The notes beneath the pieces are model-generated. The model was not told the origin of the DNA and searched no databases. It was given only the letters and a program-made list of their open reading frames with translations. The translations under genes were made by a program, and so were the position numbers. From Planctomycetaceae bacterium (GTDB lineage: Bacteria; Planctomycetota; Planctomycetia; Pirellulales; UBA7805): a stretch of 45,769 nt of DNA. Below, piece after piece: positions 8,689 through 17,057 of the stretch; position 1 is the first letter of the stretch; each line of letters opens with the position of its first letter. The stretch is from the NCBI GenBank assembly GCA_902630355.1, contig CACOUL010000019.1, forward strand, positions 1 to 45,769, in the 5' to 3' direction.

Positions 8689-9249
8689 GTGCGTGATTTT
8701 CAGATCACACCGATGGGAATTCTCATCGTCATCCTCTGCGTTGGCCTGCTTTTTGTTTTGATCACCCCCGCGATTTTAATTTCACGGGAAGAGTCTCGCG
8801 GAATCACATGCCAATCTCATCAAACGCAACTTGTCCTTCAGTTGCGTGAACAGCATCTGCTGTCGTCTTTGGCCGATCCTTCGATCTGGCCCGTCACGCT
8901 TGCTGAAGGTTGGGGCCAGGCGATGGCCGATGAACACTGCCCCAGCGACAACCGACAGCCACGGTCACAAGCCAGTTATGGGATCAACGCACTCGTGTCT
9001 CAGTTTGGCGAGGGAGATGCATACAAGATCACGTTTCTCGATTTCGACTCTCTGGTGGTGGCGTTGACCGATGGAAACATCGATGAGGCGTGGGGGGCAT
9101 CGGTGGCACCACGGCATTTCGATCTCGTCAACGTTGCTTTTTACGACACACATGTCGAGGCGAGGAATCCGATGAACGTTTCCCCGGGCAATGGAGACGT
9201 CCGATCTGAGCTTTGGATTCCACAAACCGCGACAAATTCAACGCAGTGA
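8689..9249 (+). CDS. Membrane-anchored pilin-like protein with H-X9-D motif
   Basis: A 186-residue protein with one N-terminal membrane helix (MGILIVILCVGLLFVLITPAIL) followed by an extracytoplasmic domain. Near residues 149-160, HFDLVNVAFYDT reproduces the spacing of the H-X9-DG motif common in the very large planctomycete family of prepilin-type proteins (DUF1559), but with DT in place of DG. The classical prepilin peptidase site (G followed by FTLIE) is not seen, so it may be a degenerate, unprocessed member. Two cysteines in the exported part (GITCQSH, DEHCPSD) could form a disulfide. Start is GTG directly after the upstream stop. It ends 18 bp before the convergent lysA. Confidence 0.6.
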   Translation: MRDFQITPMGILIVILCVGLLFVLITPAILISREESRGITCQSHQTQLVLQLREQHLLSSLADPSIWPVTLAEGWGQAMADEHCPSDNRQPRSQASYGINALVSQFGEGDAYKITFLDFDSLVVALTDGNIDEAWGASVAPRHFDLVNVAFYDTHVEARNPMNVSPGNGDVRSELWIPQTATNSTQ

Positions 9250-9267
9250 AATGCGTAAAGGTCATCT

Positions 9268-10536
9268 CTAGTCGGGAATACGTTCTGCGCCGGTCATCTG
9301 CTCAAAGGTCTGGCGTGCTCGAATCGTATGGACCTGGCCATCGCGAATGAGGAGTTCCGCTGCCAGCGGTTTGGAGTTGTAGTTCGAACCCATCACCGCA
9401 CCGTAGGCACCCGCACACTCGATGATGAGCCAATCTCCCAACTCGGCTTCCGGAAGCGGCCGTGTGCAGACAAAACCGCCTTCTTCCTGGGTAAAAATAT
9501 CACCCGACTCACACAAAGGCCCGCCCACAACCACCTCGCGCATCGCAGCTGATGGCGCTCCATTGCGATGACAAATCGTCATCGGGTGGTACGAACCGTA
9601 GAGAATCGGCCGCGCCAAATCATTGAAGCCGGCATCCACAAGGTAGAACCAATTATCGCCCATCCGTTTAATTGCACGAATCTCGGCCACGAGAAAACCG
9701 GCTTCGGCGACCAAATAACGGCCCGGTTCGATTTCCAAGTGAATTTTTCTGCCGAATTGTTTCTCCAGTCGGTGACGGGCCGCATCCCAAAGATCGAAAT
9801 AAGCCGCTAAGTCGACGTACTCTTCCTCTGCTTGGTAAGGAATCGGGAGTCCGCCTCCCGCGCTGATCGTGCCAAGTTGGTCGCCGACCACTTGGGCAGA
9901 CTGCTCCATTGCAGTCACCACCTGTGAGAGGTGTTCTAAATCAGTCCCCGAACCGATATGCATATGCAAACCCACGACCTTCAGGTCGTACTGTTCGGCC
10001 ACTTGAAGACTTTTCTCCAACTCGGTGTGCCAGATCCCATGTTTTGATTGCGAGCCGCCCGTATTTGTCTTTTGACTGTGACCGTGCCCGAAACCCGGGT
10101 TGATCCGCAGCGTCACGGATCGACCGGGATCTTTTTTTCCGAGTTGCTCGAGCATATCTGTAGACCCACAATTTACGTGGAGATTGCGATCAAGCACGAG
10201 TTCGAGCGCTTGCTGATCGAATATGTCTGCCGTATACACGATCGGGGGTGGATCGCCGTCTGCCACAAAGCCGGCCGCTTCCGCCCGAAGAATTTCTCCT
10301 GCACTCACTGCATCGACCAGGGCACCATGCCGTCGACAAATATCGAGAACGGCAATATTACTGCATGCCTTTTGTGCGTAGCGCACAACGTCAAAAGCTT
10401 TGAGATCTTCGATCCGTTCGACAATTTTCGCCTGATCGTAAACGTAAAATGGCGTTGGATGGGCTGCGCTTAACTGCGCAACGGGAATCCCGGCAATCTG
10501 AGTGCGGAGTCGGGTTGTCGATCGGTTATCGGACAT
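9268..10536 (-). CDS. lysA: Diaminopimelate decarboxylase
   Basis: A 422-residue fold-type III PLP enzyme that decarboxylates meso-diaminopimelate to L-lysine. The PLP lysine is Lys56 in VRYAQKACSN. Other family landmarks are LHMHIGSG near residue 192, SAGGGLPIPY, EPGRYLVAEAG and the catalytic Cys motif GPLCESGDIF near 347. The segment YGAVMGSNYNSKPLAAELL is the conserved C-terminal active-site strand. Its length is at the normal value of about 420. The ATG at 10536 begins 20 residues ahead of the first conserved strand. It is alone on the minus strand between two plus-strand groups. Together with murJ it supports a DAP-type cell wall. Confidence 0.94.
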   Translation of the reverse strand: MSDNRSTTRLRTQIAGIPVAQLSAAHPTPFYVYDQAKIVERIEDLKAFDVVRYAQKACSNIAVLDICRRHGALVDAVSAGEILRAEAAGFVADGDPPPIVYTADIFDQQALELVLDRNLHVNCGSTDMLEQLGKKDPGRSVTLRINPGFGHGHSQKTNTGGSQSKHGIWHTELEKSLQVAEQYDLKVVGLHMHIGSGTDLEHLSQVVTAMEQSAQVVGDQLGTISAGGGLPIPYQAEEEYVDLAAYFDLWDAARHRLEKQFGRKIHLEIEPGRYLVAEAGFLVAEIRAIKRMGDNWFYLVDAGFNDLARPILYGSYHPMTICHRNGAPSAAMREVVVGGPLCESGDIFTQEEGGFVCTRPLPEAELGDWLIIECAGAYGAVMGSNYNSKPLAAELLIRDGQVHTIRARQTFEQMTGAERIPD

Positions 10537-10909
10537 CTTTTATCAAGCTTTGCTGGGAGAAATAATCCGAGGGTGAAAATGGCTCGGCATCATGGTTCAT
10601 ACCTTACCAGAGAACATGTCGCTTGCGCGAATCAAAACTGGTCGGTGCCGTTTCCGGTGGCGGCAAAAGAAGCCGGAGCAGCGTAAGGGCCCTGCCCTTG
10701 CCGGTAAGTCCAAACGATTACCTCATCTTCAGCAAAATCCCCTGCAGTTGCTCGGTCGGAAAGTCCAGCCGATAAATAATACCCCGAATCCCCAATTTTC
10801 GGGATTTGTGACGGACTCAAACGAAAGTTACAATAATCGTTTTGAGATCTATGACCGCGTGGGGGGATTTGGCGATCGATCCCCCCGAGCCGAAGAGGGA
10901 GGGGGTCGC
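10537..10909. other. Intergenic region between lysA and hpf
   Basis: About 370 bp without a credible gene; the open frame running into hpf from 10592 has no family resemblance. It holds a short inverted repeat AAGGGC-cct-GCCCTT (10685-10699), a sigma70-type promoter candidate listed separately, and GGGGGAT...ATCCCCC arms (about 10862-10887) just ahead of hpf that could form a 7-bp hairpin in the hpf leader. Divergent promoters for lysA and hpf must lie here. Confidence 0.5.
10806..10834 (+). promoter_or_regulatory. Candidate sigma70-type promoter for hpf-ptsN-ptsH-ptsI
   Basis: TTGTGA (10806-10811) and TACAAT (10829-10834) are separated by exactly 17 bp. They point toward hpf, whose start is about 75 bp downstream. 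No GG-N10-GC sigma54 element was seen here, although in proteobacteria hpf and ptsN lie next to rpoN. Confidence 0.45.
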
Positions 10910-11272
10910 ATGCAACTCGACATCTCAACGCGCCATGGCCATTTAAGCGATGCAAGTCGCCAAAAAATCGAAGAAAAAATCGGGAAGCTTACTCGGATTT
11001 TTGATCGGCTCACGTCAATTCATTTAACGATCGATTTGGAACACGAGGAGACACCATCGGTAGACTTACAGGTGGCGGCCGAACATAAACACGACTTTGT
11101 TGCCACGGATCGGGGCGTGGACTTGATGGGGTCGGTTGACGCGGTTGTTCATCGGATGGAGGCACAACTTCGTAAATACAAAGAGAAACTCCAGCAGCGA
11201 CATCGTGGAGAGCACGATCCACCCATTGATCCTGAGGCAATTTTGGAAAATCTTGATCAGCCTGGTGAATAG
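10910..11272 (+). CDS. hpf: Ribosome hibernation promoting factor (short HPF/YfiA type)
   Basis: A 120-residue ribosome-associated inhibitor that occupies the tRNA and mRNA channels of the 30S subunit in non-growing cells. The fold pattern is clear: QLDISTRHGHLSDASRQKIEEKI, then HLTIDLEHEE, VDLQVAAEHKHDFVATDR, and the final helix DAVVHRMEAQLRKYKEKL. It is a short form; the C-terminal dimerisation domain of long HPF (about 190 residues) is missing, leaving only a 20-residue acidic tail. The ATG at 10910 fits the family start. The same strand continues with ptsN 73 bp later, the pairing known from proteobacterial rpoN-hpf-ptsN operons. Confidence 0.9.
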   Translation: MQLDISTRHGHLSDASRQKIEEKIGKLTRIFDRLTSIHLTIDLEHEETPSVDLQVAAEHKHDFVATDRGVDLMGSVDAVVHRMEAQLRKYKEKLQQRHRGEHDPPIDPEAILENLDQPGE

Positions 11273-11345
11273 ATTTTCACTTTTGGATCACAAAATCAAA
11301 ACACGCAAGAAATATCTATAGGAAGTATCCAAAGGACCGGATGGA

Positions 11346-11822
11346 ATGAAATTTTCAGACTTTGTGACGAGCACCGCAATTCGACCTAACCTTTCAGCTG
11401 TAGGTAAAGATGATGTGATTCGTGAAATGACCACCGCGTTGGTAGAAGCGGGTGCGATAGCGGAAAGTGAGTTGGAAAGCACCATTAAAGCAATCACTAA
11501 AAGAGAAGAATTAGGGAGTACCGGAATTGGCCGGGGTGTGGCCGTTCCTCATACAAAACATCCGAGTGTGGACAGACTCGTCGGTACCGTTGGCGTAAGC
11601 ATCGAGGGTGTCGATTTTAAAAGTCTCGACGGTGAAAAGGTTCATTTATTTTTTCTTCTTATTTCTCCGCCCGATCGTCCCGGAGATCATTTGCGTGCTT
11701 TGGAAAATATTTCAAGGCAATTGCGCGACGATACTTTTTGTCGCTTTTTGAAACAGTCCAAAACCGCTGAAGACATTTGGCAATTACTGGAAGAGGCGGA
11801 TAACAATCAATTTGTGAGTTAA
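11346..11822 (+). CDS. ptsN: PTS EIIA(Ntr)-like protein PtsN
   Basis: A 158-residue EIIA domain of the mannitol/fructose/Ntr superfamily. The phosphorylated histidine is His69 in GRGVAVPHTKHP. The preceding KREELGSTGIG and following LFFLLISPPDRPGDHLRALENISRQL are typical of nitrogen-PTS and fructose EIIA domains. No membrane EIIC/EIIB domain is attached or encoded nearby, so a regulatory role is more likely than sugar uptake. AAAGGA ends 9 nt upstream of the ATG at 11346. HPr and enzyme I genes follow, so the protein can be phosphorylated by products of its own gene cluster. Confidence 0.91.
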   Translation: MKFSDFVTSTAIRPNLSAVGKDDVIREMTTALVEAGAIAESELESTIKAITKREELGSTGIGRGVAVPHTKHPSVDRLVGTVGVSIEGVDFKSLDGEKVHLFFLLISPPDRPGDHLRALENISRQLRDDTFCRFLKQSKTAEDIWQLLEEADNNQFVS

Positions 11823-11911
11823 TTTGCCCAGGTAGCGTTACTATTTCGGGGCTGTGCGATTATCCTCGAAATCTTGCAGGTAATAAAAAACTATTTGTGG
11901 CAGGTCCTACA

Positions 11912-12214
11912 GTGGCAGCGAGTGAATCGACCAAAGTGACTCGGTCAGTGGAGGTGAAAAACCCCCAGGGGTTACATCTGCGACCGGGTGAGGTGTTTTC
12001 GCGGAAAGCAAACGAATTCGAATCAAATATTGAGATCATTAGTGGTGAGCGGCGTGTTGACGGGAAAAGTCTGTTGGACATCGCCACCCTGGGTGCCTCC
12101 CAAGGGACCCAATTGGAAATTGAGGCTCGCGGCCCAGATGCAGAGTTGGCCGTTGAGGAGTTGGCGAAGATTTTGGAAACGAAATCCGTCGACGAGTTAA
12201 CCAGGGAACCATAA
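11912..12214 (+). CDS. ptsH: Phosphocarrier protein HPr
   Basis: An HPr-family carrier of about 100 residues that takes phosphate from enzyme I and passes it to EIIA. The active histidine is in NPQGLHLRPG, with LHL in place of the usual LHA. The serine equivalent to Ser46 is present in DGKSLLDIATLGASQGT, so regulatory phosphorylation by an HPr kinase is possible, although no hprK is in the window. I prefer the GTG at 11912, which has CAGG 7 nt upstream; a GTG at 11897 in the same frame would add five residues. The N-terminal 8-15 residues are longer than in typical HPr. It lies between ptsN and ptsI on the same strand. Confidence 0.88.
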   Translation: MAASESTKVTRSVEVKNPQGLHLRPGEVFSRKANEFESNIEIISGERRVDGKSLLDIATLGASQGTQLEIEARGPDAELAVEELAKILETKSVDELTREP

Positions 12215-12390
12215 AGAAAACAGAGTAGAAAGTGGCGCGAGTTTCGGTGTGGCATCGACCACCCGTCTTGGATTGCTTTCTACGCAACGCCGGGTTGGCG
12301 ATGCCACCGGATCATCGCGCTTTTTAGTGCGATTCGATCTGCCGTGGCATCGCTTAGCGCTCGCTTGGGGCGTCGCTCGGCACACATCCG

Positions 12391-14133
12391 ATGCAAACCT
12401 TGCAAGGAATAGCCGTTTCTCCCGGCGTCGCCATTGGCGAGGCCCTCGTCGTCGATAACGAGGGATTTAGAATTCCGCAGAGATTTGTAGCGCGAGATGC
12501 TGTCCAATCGGAGATCCGACGCCTCACCGAGGCGATTGCCGGGGCCGATAAGGAAATCGCCGCCAATCGCGATACGGTCAATAAACAACTTGGCAAACAT
12601 TATGGGGCCATTTTCGGCGCTCATCTCAAGATGCTTCACGATGCGCGGCTTCGTCGCGAAATCGAAGGGATGATTCGACAGAAGCATTATTCTCCCGAAT
12701 ATGCGGTGAGTCGCACCATGCGACGCTATGCAAAAGTCTTTCAATCGCTCGACAATGCATTTATGAAGGAGCGATCGCAGGATATTTTTGATATTGAAAA
12801 GCGACTTCTCAAACACTTGCTACGCGATCGTCGAGAAGGGGTAGGGCAACTGACCTCGCCGGTGGTCCTGTTAGCGCACAATCTAACGCCGAGTGAAACC
12901 GCTAATTTAAACCGTCGATATGCGTTAGGGTTTGTCACCGAAGCGGGGGGCCCCGGTAGCCATACGGCGATTGTGGCGGAGGCCATGCGGTTGCCTGCCG
13001 TTGTCGCAACTGGCCCTTTTCTTACCGATGTATCGGGCGGGGATCTCGTCATTATCGACGGCAACCTGGGCCGCGTTATCTTACAACCGGACGAAGAGAC
13101 GGTTGCTAAATACCGCTACGAAGCCGAGGAACATCGCGGTGTCGAGGCACGGCTCAAATCGTTAGCAAACAAACCGGCGGTCACCTCCGATGGGGTCCGC
13201 GTTCAACTCTGCGGAAACATCGAATTCCCCTACGAGGTAGAGCAATGCCAGGCTGGGGGTGCGGATGGCATCGGACTCTACCGGACGGAATTTCTTTATT
13301 TGAATGCAAAAAAAGAGCCTACCGAAGCAACTCACTATGCGGCGTACAAGAAGGTTGTGTTGGCTATGGAGGGAAAACCGGTATGCATTCGCACGCTCGA
13401 TCTTGGCGCCGATAAGTTGTCGGATGATGCCCCGGCGAGTGACGAAAAAAATCCGGTTCTCGGACTGCGGAGTATTCGTTTGACTTTGCGGAACGTACCG
13501 CTGTTTCGTACCCAGTTGCGGGCCATTTTGCGGGCGAGTGATTTAGGAAAAGTGCAAATTCTTTTTCCCCTCATCACAACACTCCGAGAGTTGCGGCAGG
13601 TCAAAATGTTACTCTCGGATGTCATGGAGGATCTTGAGGAAAGCAATATTAAATTCGATCGCAAAATCAAGATCGGCATCATGGCGGAGGTGCCGGCAAC
13701 GGCACTGATGCTGGAGCGATTCCTAGACGAGGTCGATTTCGTCAGCATCGGTACAAACGACCTCATTCAATACACCCTCGCGGTCGACCGCAGCAACAAG
13801 GACGTTGCCCCGATGTACACCGCCAGTGAACCGGCCGTGCTACGACTTATCCGTTCGTCAATCCAGGCGTCCGATAAAGTAAGCAAGCCGGTGAATATCT
13901 GCGGGCAGATGAGCGGAAACATTTTATACACGATGTTGCTTCTCGGCTTTGGCCTGCGGCACTTCAGCGTTCCACCCGCATCACTTCTGGAAATAAAGAA
14001 GGTTATTTCCAGTGTTCACATCAAACAGTGTCAGCGAATTGCCAGGCGAGTGATGACGATGGAGCACGCTCAGGACATTCGCAATTACTTGAAAGAAGAA
14101 CTTCGTAAACAGGTGCCTGAATTAGTGCCGTAA
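12391..14133 (+). CDS. ptsI: PTS enzyme I (phosphoenolpyruvate-protein phosphotransferase)
   Basis: A 580-residue enzyme I, which autophosphorylates from phosphoenolpyruvate and charges HPr. The N-terminal swivelling domain carries the phospho-histidine at His191 in GGPGSHTAIVAEAMRLPAVV (E. coli His189). The C-terminal TIM-barrel has GADGIGLYRTEFLYL, IRTLDLGADK and GTNDLIQYTLAVDR, and the catalytic cysteine motif VNICGQMSGN (SVCGE/GQMA in most members). It starts MQTLQGIAVSPGVAIG, which is canonical. It is length-matched to sugar-type enzyme I and lacks the GAF domain of PtsP, so the nitrogen-type label rests on context only. A 176-bp gap separates it from ptsH. Confidence 0.95.
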   Translation: MQTLQGIAVSPGVAIGEALVVDNEGFRIPQRFVARDAVQSEIRRLTEAIAGADKEIAANRDTVNKQLGKHYGAIFGAHLKMLHDARLRREIEGMIRQKHYSPEYAVSRTMRRYAKVFQSLDNAFMKERSQDIFDIEKRLLKHLLRDRREGVGQLTSPVVLLAHNLTPSETANLNRRYALGFVTEAGGPGSHTAIVAEAMRLPAVVATGPFLTDVSGGDLVIIDGNLGRVILQPDEETVAKYRYEAEEHRGVEARLKSLANKPAVTSDGVRVQLCGNIEFPYEVEQCQAGGADGIGLYRTEFLYLNAKKEPTEATHYAAYKKVVLAMEGKPVCIRTLDLGADKLSDDAPASDEKNPVLGLRSIRLTLRNVPLFRTQLRAILRASDLGKVQILFPLITTLRELRQVKMLLSDVMEDLEESNIKFDRKIKIGIMAEVPATALMLERFLDEVDFVSIGTNDLIQYTLAVDRSNKDVAPMYTASEPAVLRLIRSSIQASDKVSKPVNICGQMSGNILYTMLLLGFGLRHFSVPPASLLEIKKVISSVHIKQCQRIARRVMTMEHAQDIRNYLKEELRKQVPELVP

Positions 14134-14158
14134 GTTGAGAACCGTTTTGGGTTATTCC

Positions 14159-14797
14159 GTGAGTCAAACAACCATAGATCGATGTCGCATTCGGATACGC
14201 TATGCCAAGCGCGATCATCTGCGCTTTATGGGGCATCGCGATCTGATTCGCACGCTCGAACGTATCTTTCGGCGCGCTGAAGTCGAACTTGCCATGAGCG
14301 AAGGGTTCCATCCTCGACCGCGCATGCGATTCTGTGAACCGCTGGCAGTCGGGCAGGCGGGAACCGATGAGGTGATGGATTTGGAGATTGTCTCTCCATG
14401 CAATCCGGATGAGTTACTAAATCGGCTGAATCACCTGTCGGTCCCCGGATTGGAATTTACACAAATCGATCCTCTCGACGCTTCGGAAAAAAAGCTGAGG
14501 GCGAAAAGCTTTTGGTATGAAATCGATCTCGATTCGGAAGTAGTCAACGACACTGAAAAAAAAGTTCGTCAATTTCTTCTTCGCCCAACATATCAATTAC
14601 AAAAACAAAAAAGTGGTGTCGAGATTGATATTCGCCCACTCGTACTCGATCTACGCGTGAAGGATCGATGCTTAATGATGCACTTAGCGGCCACGCAGGA
14701 GGCAGGCGTCCGCCCAATGGAAATACTTGAATTACTCGGCGTCTCTCCCGTTCCCTCAAGTGGAACTTTGTTAACGAGAACTGCCGTACAACTATAA
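14159..14797 (+). CDS. DUF2344 / TIGR03936 family protein (radical SAM-associated)
   Basis: A 212-residue protein of the family normally fused to or encoded beside a large B12-binding radical SAM protein and next to RNase G and rplU. The recognisable blocks are RIRIRYAKRDHLRFMGHRDLIRTLERIFRRAEVELAMSEGFHPRPRMRF and LAVGQAGTDEVMDLEI. GTG 14159 was chosen; a TTG at 14135 would extend it by eight residues and nearly abut ptsI. No radical SAM partner is found upstream, where ptsI sits instead, so the partner is either elsewhere or lost. Its molecular role is not established. It is followed 17 bp later by the RNase E/G gene, the conserved neighbourhood. Confidence 0.85.
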   Translation: MSQTTIDRCRIRIRYAKRDHLRFMGHRDLIRTLERIFRRAEVELAMSEGFHPRPRMRFCEPLAVGQAGTDEVMDLEIVSPCNPDELLNRLNHLSVPGLEFTQIDPLDASEKKLRAKSFWYEIDLDSEVVNDTEKKVRQFLLRPTYQLQKQKSGVEIDIRPLVLDLRVKDRCLMMHLAATQEAGVRPMEILELLGVSPVPSSGTLLTRTAVQL

Positions 14798-14814
14798 AGT
14801 GGAAAGTAACTGAA

Positions 14815-16530
14815 ATGAAAAATGAGATGTTAATTAATGTTTCGCAACCCGAGGAATGTCGGATTGCGATTGTCGAGGATGGTGTTCTTGAAGAACTCTA
14901 CATCGAGCGCAGCAGCCAAGATAATTATGTGGGTAATGTATATAAGGGCGTTGTGGTGAACCTGGAACCCAGTATTCAGGCGGCTTTCATCGATTTTGGC
15001 GTCGGCCGAAACGGTTTTCTTCATATCAGCGATGTCGAACCTCAATACTATCGCCAAGCGGGTATCGATCCGGGGAAGTACATGGAGAGTGGTGGTGGGC
15101 ATTACCGTGGTGAGGAACTGGCGGACGACGAGGAAGAAGAATCCAGCGCAGGCGATGCGAATGGAGGTGAAACAAACAGTGGTAGCGGCGAAGAGAACGG
15201 CGCAGAGGAGAATCAAAAAGAGGCACCGCGTGGGGGTCGACGCTCCCGAGGTCGACGCACTCCGAGACCCGGGGCACGACCGCGGGTGAAACCTCCCATC
15301 CAGGACATCCTCCGTCGTGGAGATGAGGTCCTCGTCCAAGTCATTAAAGAGGGAATTGGGAATAAGGGTCCGACGCTCTCCACCTATATCAGTATTCCCG
15401 GACGGTACCTCGTCCTCATGCCCGCGTTGGGACGCGTGGGGGTCTCCAGAAAAATCGAGGATGATGACGACCGACGACGGTTGCGGGATATTCTGCTCGA
15501 TTTGAATCCCCCGAAAGGGCTCGGTTTTATTATTCGGACGGCTGGCGCAGGTCGCACCAAACGAGAGCTATCGCGAGATTTGGCCTATTTGCTCCGGCTA
15601 TGGAAAGTGATTGTGCGGCGCGTAAAAAAATGTCGTGCTCCGGTGGATATTTACGAAGAAAGCGACATGATCATTCGGACAATCCGAGACATCTTCAGCA
15701 GTGAGGTCGACGTGATTCATGTCGACGAATCGAGTGCCTATGAGAGAGCAAAAGAGTTCCTCCAGATGGTCATGCCCCGACACGTCAATCGCCTTCAACT
15801 CTATCGCGGCAAGGAGCCGCTGTTCAATAAATACAAACTTGAAGATGAAATTTCGATGATTCACCAGCGGGAGGTGCCGCTAAAAAAAGGTGGGTCGATC
15901 GTGATTGATCAAACCGAAGCTCTGGTCGCTATTGACGTGAACAGTGGAAATTTTCGTGCGAATGGATCTGCCGAAGATTCTGCCTTTCAAATCAACCAAC
16001 TGGCAGCCAAGGAAATTGCCCGCCAACTAAGGTTGCGGGATTTGGGTGGGGTCGTCGTCAATGATTTCATTGACATGAGACAAGAACGACACCGACGAGG
16101 GGTTGAAAGAGTCTTAAAGGAGTCGGTCAAACGCGATCGGGCACGCACCAAGATTCTACGGACCAGTCCTTTCGGTTTGATTGAGATGACCCGACAACGG
16201 ATCCGACCGGGTCTGAAACGGAGCATCTATCGCGATTGCCCCGGGTGCGATGGGTCCGGGGTGGTGAAAACCCCCGAAAGCATGGCGATCGAAGCGGTAC
16301 GCATGCTCATCACGGCCGCTCACCATCCGGACGCGGTCCGGATCGATATCCAGGTGGCCGAGGAGGTGGCGACCTACCTGAACAACCGCAAACGAAGAGA
16401 AATTTCTCAATTGGAAATTGATACGGAAATCTCAGTTCAAATCCGTGGACGGGAGGGTTTTGCACCCGAACAAATAGAGATCACCGGGCAGGATAAACAC
16501 GAGCAAAATATCGTATTTTCAGGCCTCTAG
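14815..16530 (+). CDS. rng: Ribonuclease E/G family endoribonuclease
   Basis: A 571-residue RNase G/E catalytic region with no long C-terminal scaffold, so RNase G-like. It cleaves 5'-monophosphorylated RNA. The S1 domain begins GNVYKGVVVNLEPSIQAAFIDFGVGRNGFLH (residues 40-70) and resumes at about 163 (DILRRGDEVLVQVIKE). In between lies an 80-residue insertion, first acidic (ADDEEEESS) then Arg-rich (GGRRSRGRRTPRPG). Magnesium ligands correspond to Asp374 (VAIDVNSG) and Asp417 (NDFIDM). The zinc-link cysteines are Cys475 and Cys478 (DCPGCDGSG). Ordered after DUF2344 and before rplU, the usual neighbourhood. Confidence 0.93.
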   Translation: MKNEMLINVSQPEECRIAIVEDGVLEELYIERSSQDNYVGNVYKGVVVNLEPSIQAAFIDFGVGRNGFLHISDVEPQYYRQAGIDPGKYMESGGGHYRGEELADDEEEESSAGDANGGETNSGSGEENGAEENQKEAPRGGRRSRGRRTPRPGARPRVKPPIQDILRRGDEVLVQVIKEGIGNKGPTLSTYISIPGRYLVLMPALGRVGVSRKIEDDDDRRRLRDILLDLNPPKGLGFIIRTAGAGRTKRELSRDLAYLLRLWKVIVRRVKKCRAPVDIYEESDMIIRTIRDIFSSEVDVIHVDESSAYERAKEFLQMVMPRHVNRLQLYRGKEPLFNKYKLEDEISMIHQREVPLKKGGSIVIDQTEALVAIDVNSGNFRANGSAEDSAFQINQLAAKEIARQLRLRDLGGVVVNDFIDMRQERHRRGVERVLKESVKRDRARTKILRTSPFGLIEMTRQRIRPGLKRSIYRDCPGCDGSGVVKTPESMAIEAVRMLITAAHHPDAVRIDIQVAEEVATYLNNRKRREISQLEIDTEISVQIRGREGFAPEQIEITGQDKHEQNIVFSGL

Positions 16531-16680
16531 GCGAAAATGGGTGGCAGCCGACCCACCGGAAGGGACTGCCGAGACGCCCCGGGATAGTGGTTATGGACGA
16601 GCGTTGATGGGGCTGATAGAATGGCGAATTACCGATAGTGTGGGCCCCTCGCCCACGGCAAGCCAGAGTGGAATATTTCA

Positions 16681-16992
16681 ATGTATGCGATTATTGCTGA
16701 CAGTGGAAAACAATTCAAAGTGCAAGAGGGGCAGCAGGTTGCGATCGATTACCGGGAGAGCCATGCCGGTGAGCGGCTCACCTTCGATCAAGTACTTTGC
16801 GTGAGTGGCGAGTCGGGAATCCAGATCGGCAGTCCCACACTCTCAGGTGCCACGGTGGAAGCAGAGGTTCTCGGCGTGGTTCAGGGACCTAAACTCGTGG
16901 TCCAAAAACTTCGCAGGCGGAAGAATTCCCGAAGAAAAACGGGGCATCGGCAGCTTTACACCGAAGTCCGCATCGACAAGATTTCTGTCTAA
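16681..16992 (+). CDS. rplU: 50S ribosomal protein bL21
   Basis: A 103-residue bL21 that binds 23S rRNA in the large subunit. MYAIIADSGKQFKVQEGQQVAIDY is the classical beginning, and the basic loop VVQKLRRRKNSRRKTGHRQLYTEVRI is the classical ending. It starts with ATG at 16681, 150 bp after rng. In most bacteria rpmA (bL27) follows immediately; here it does not, and a 681-bp non-coding interval comes next. Confidence 0.96.
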   Translation: MYAIIADSGKQFKVQEGQQVAIDYRESHAGERLTFDQVLCVSGESGIQIGSPTLSGATVEAEVLGVVQGPKLVVQKLRRRKNSRRKTGHRQLYTEVRIDKISV

Positions 16993-17057
16993 GCGGCACG
17001 ATCAGCTGGCCGATTCTTTAGGGTGTCGAAACGCGGCTCTCTCTTTGCGGACCGTGC

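Noticed and set aside
10862-10887. GGGGGAT/ATCCCCC arms before hpf as a terminator or riboswitch
   Set aside because: No T-tract follows and no known riboswitch pattern was recognised; mentioned only as a leader hairpin.
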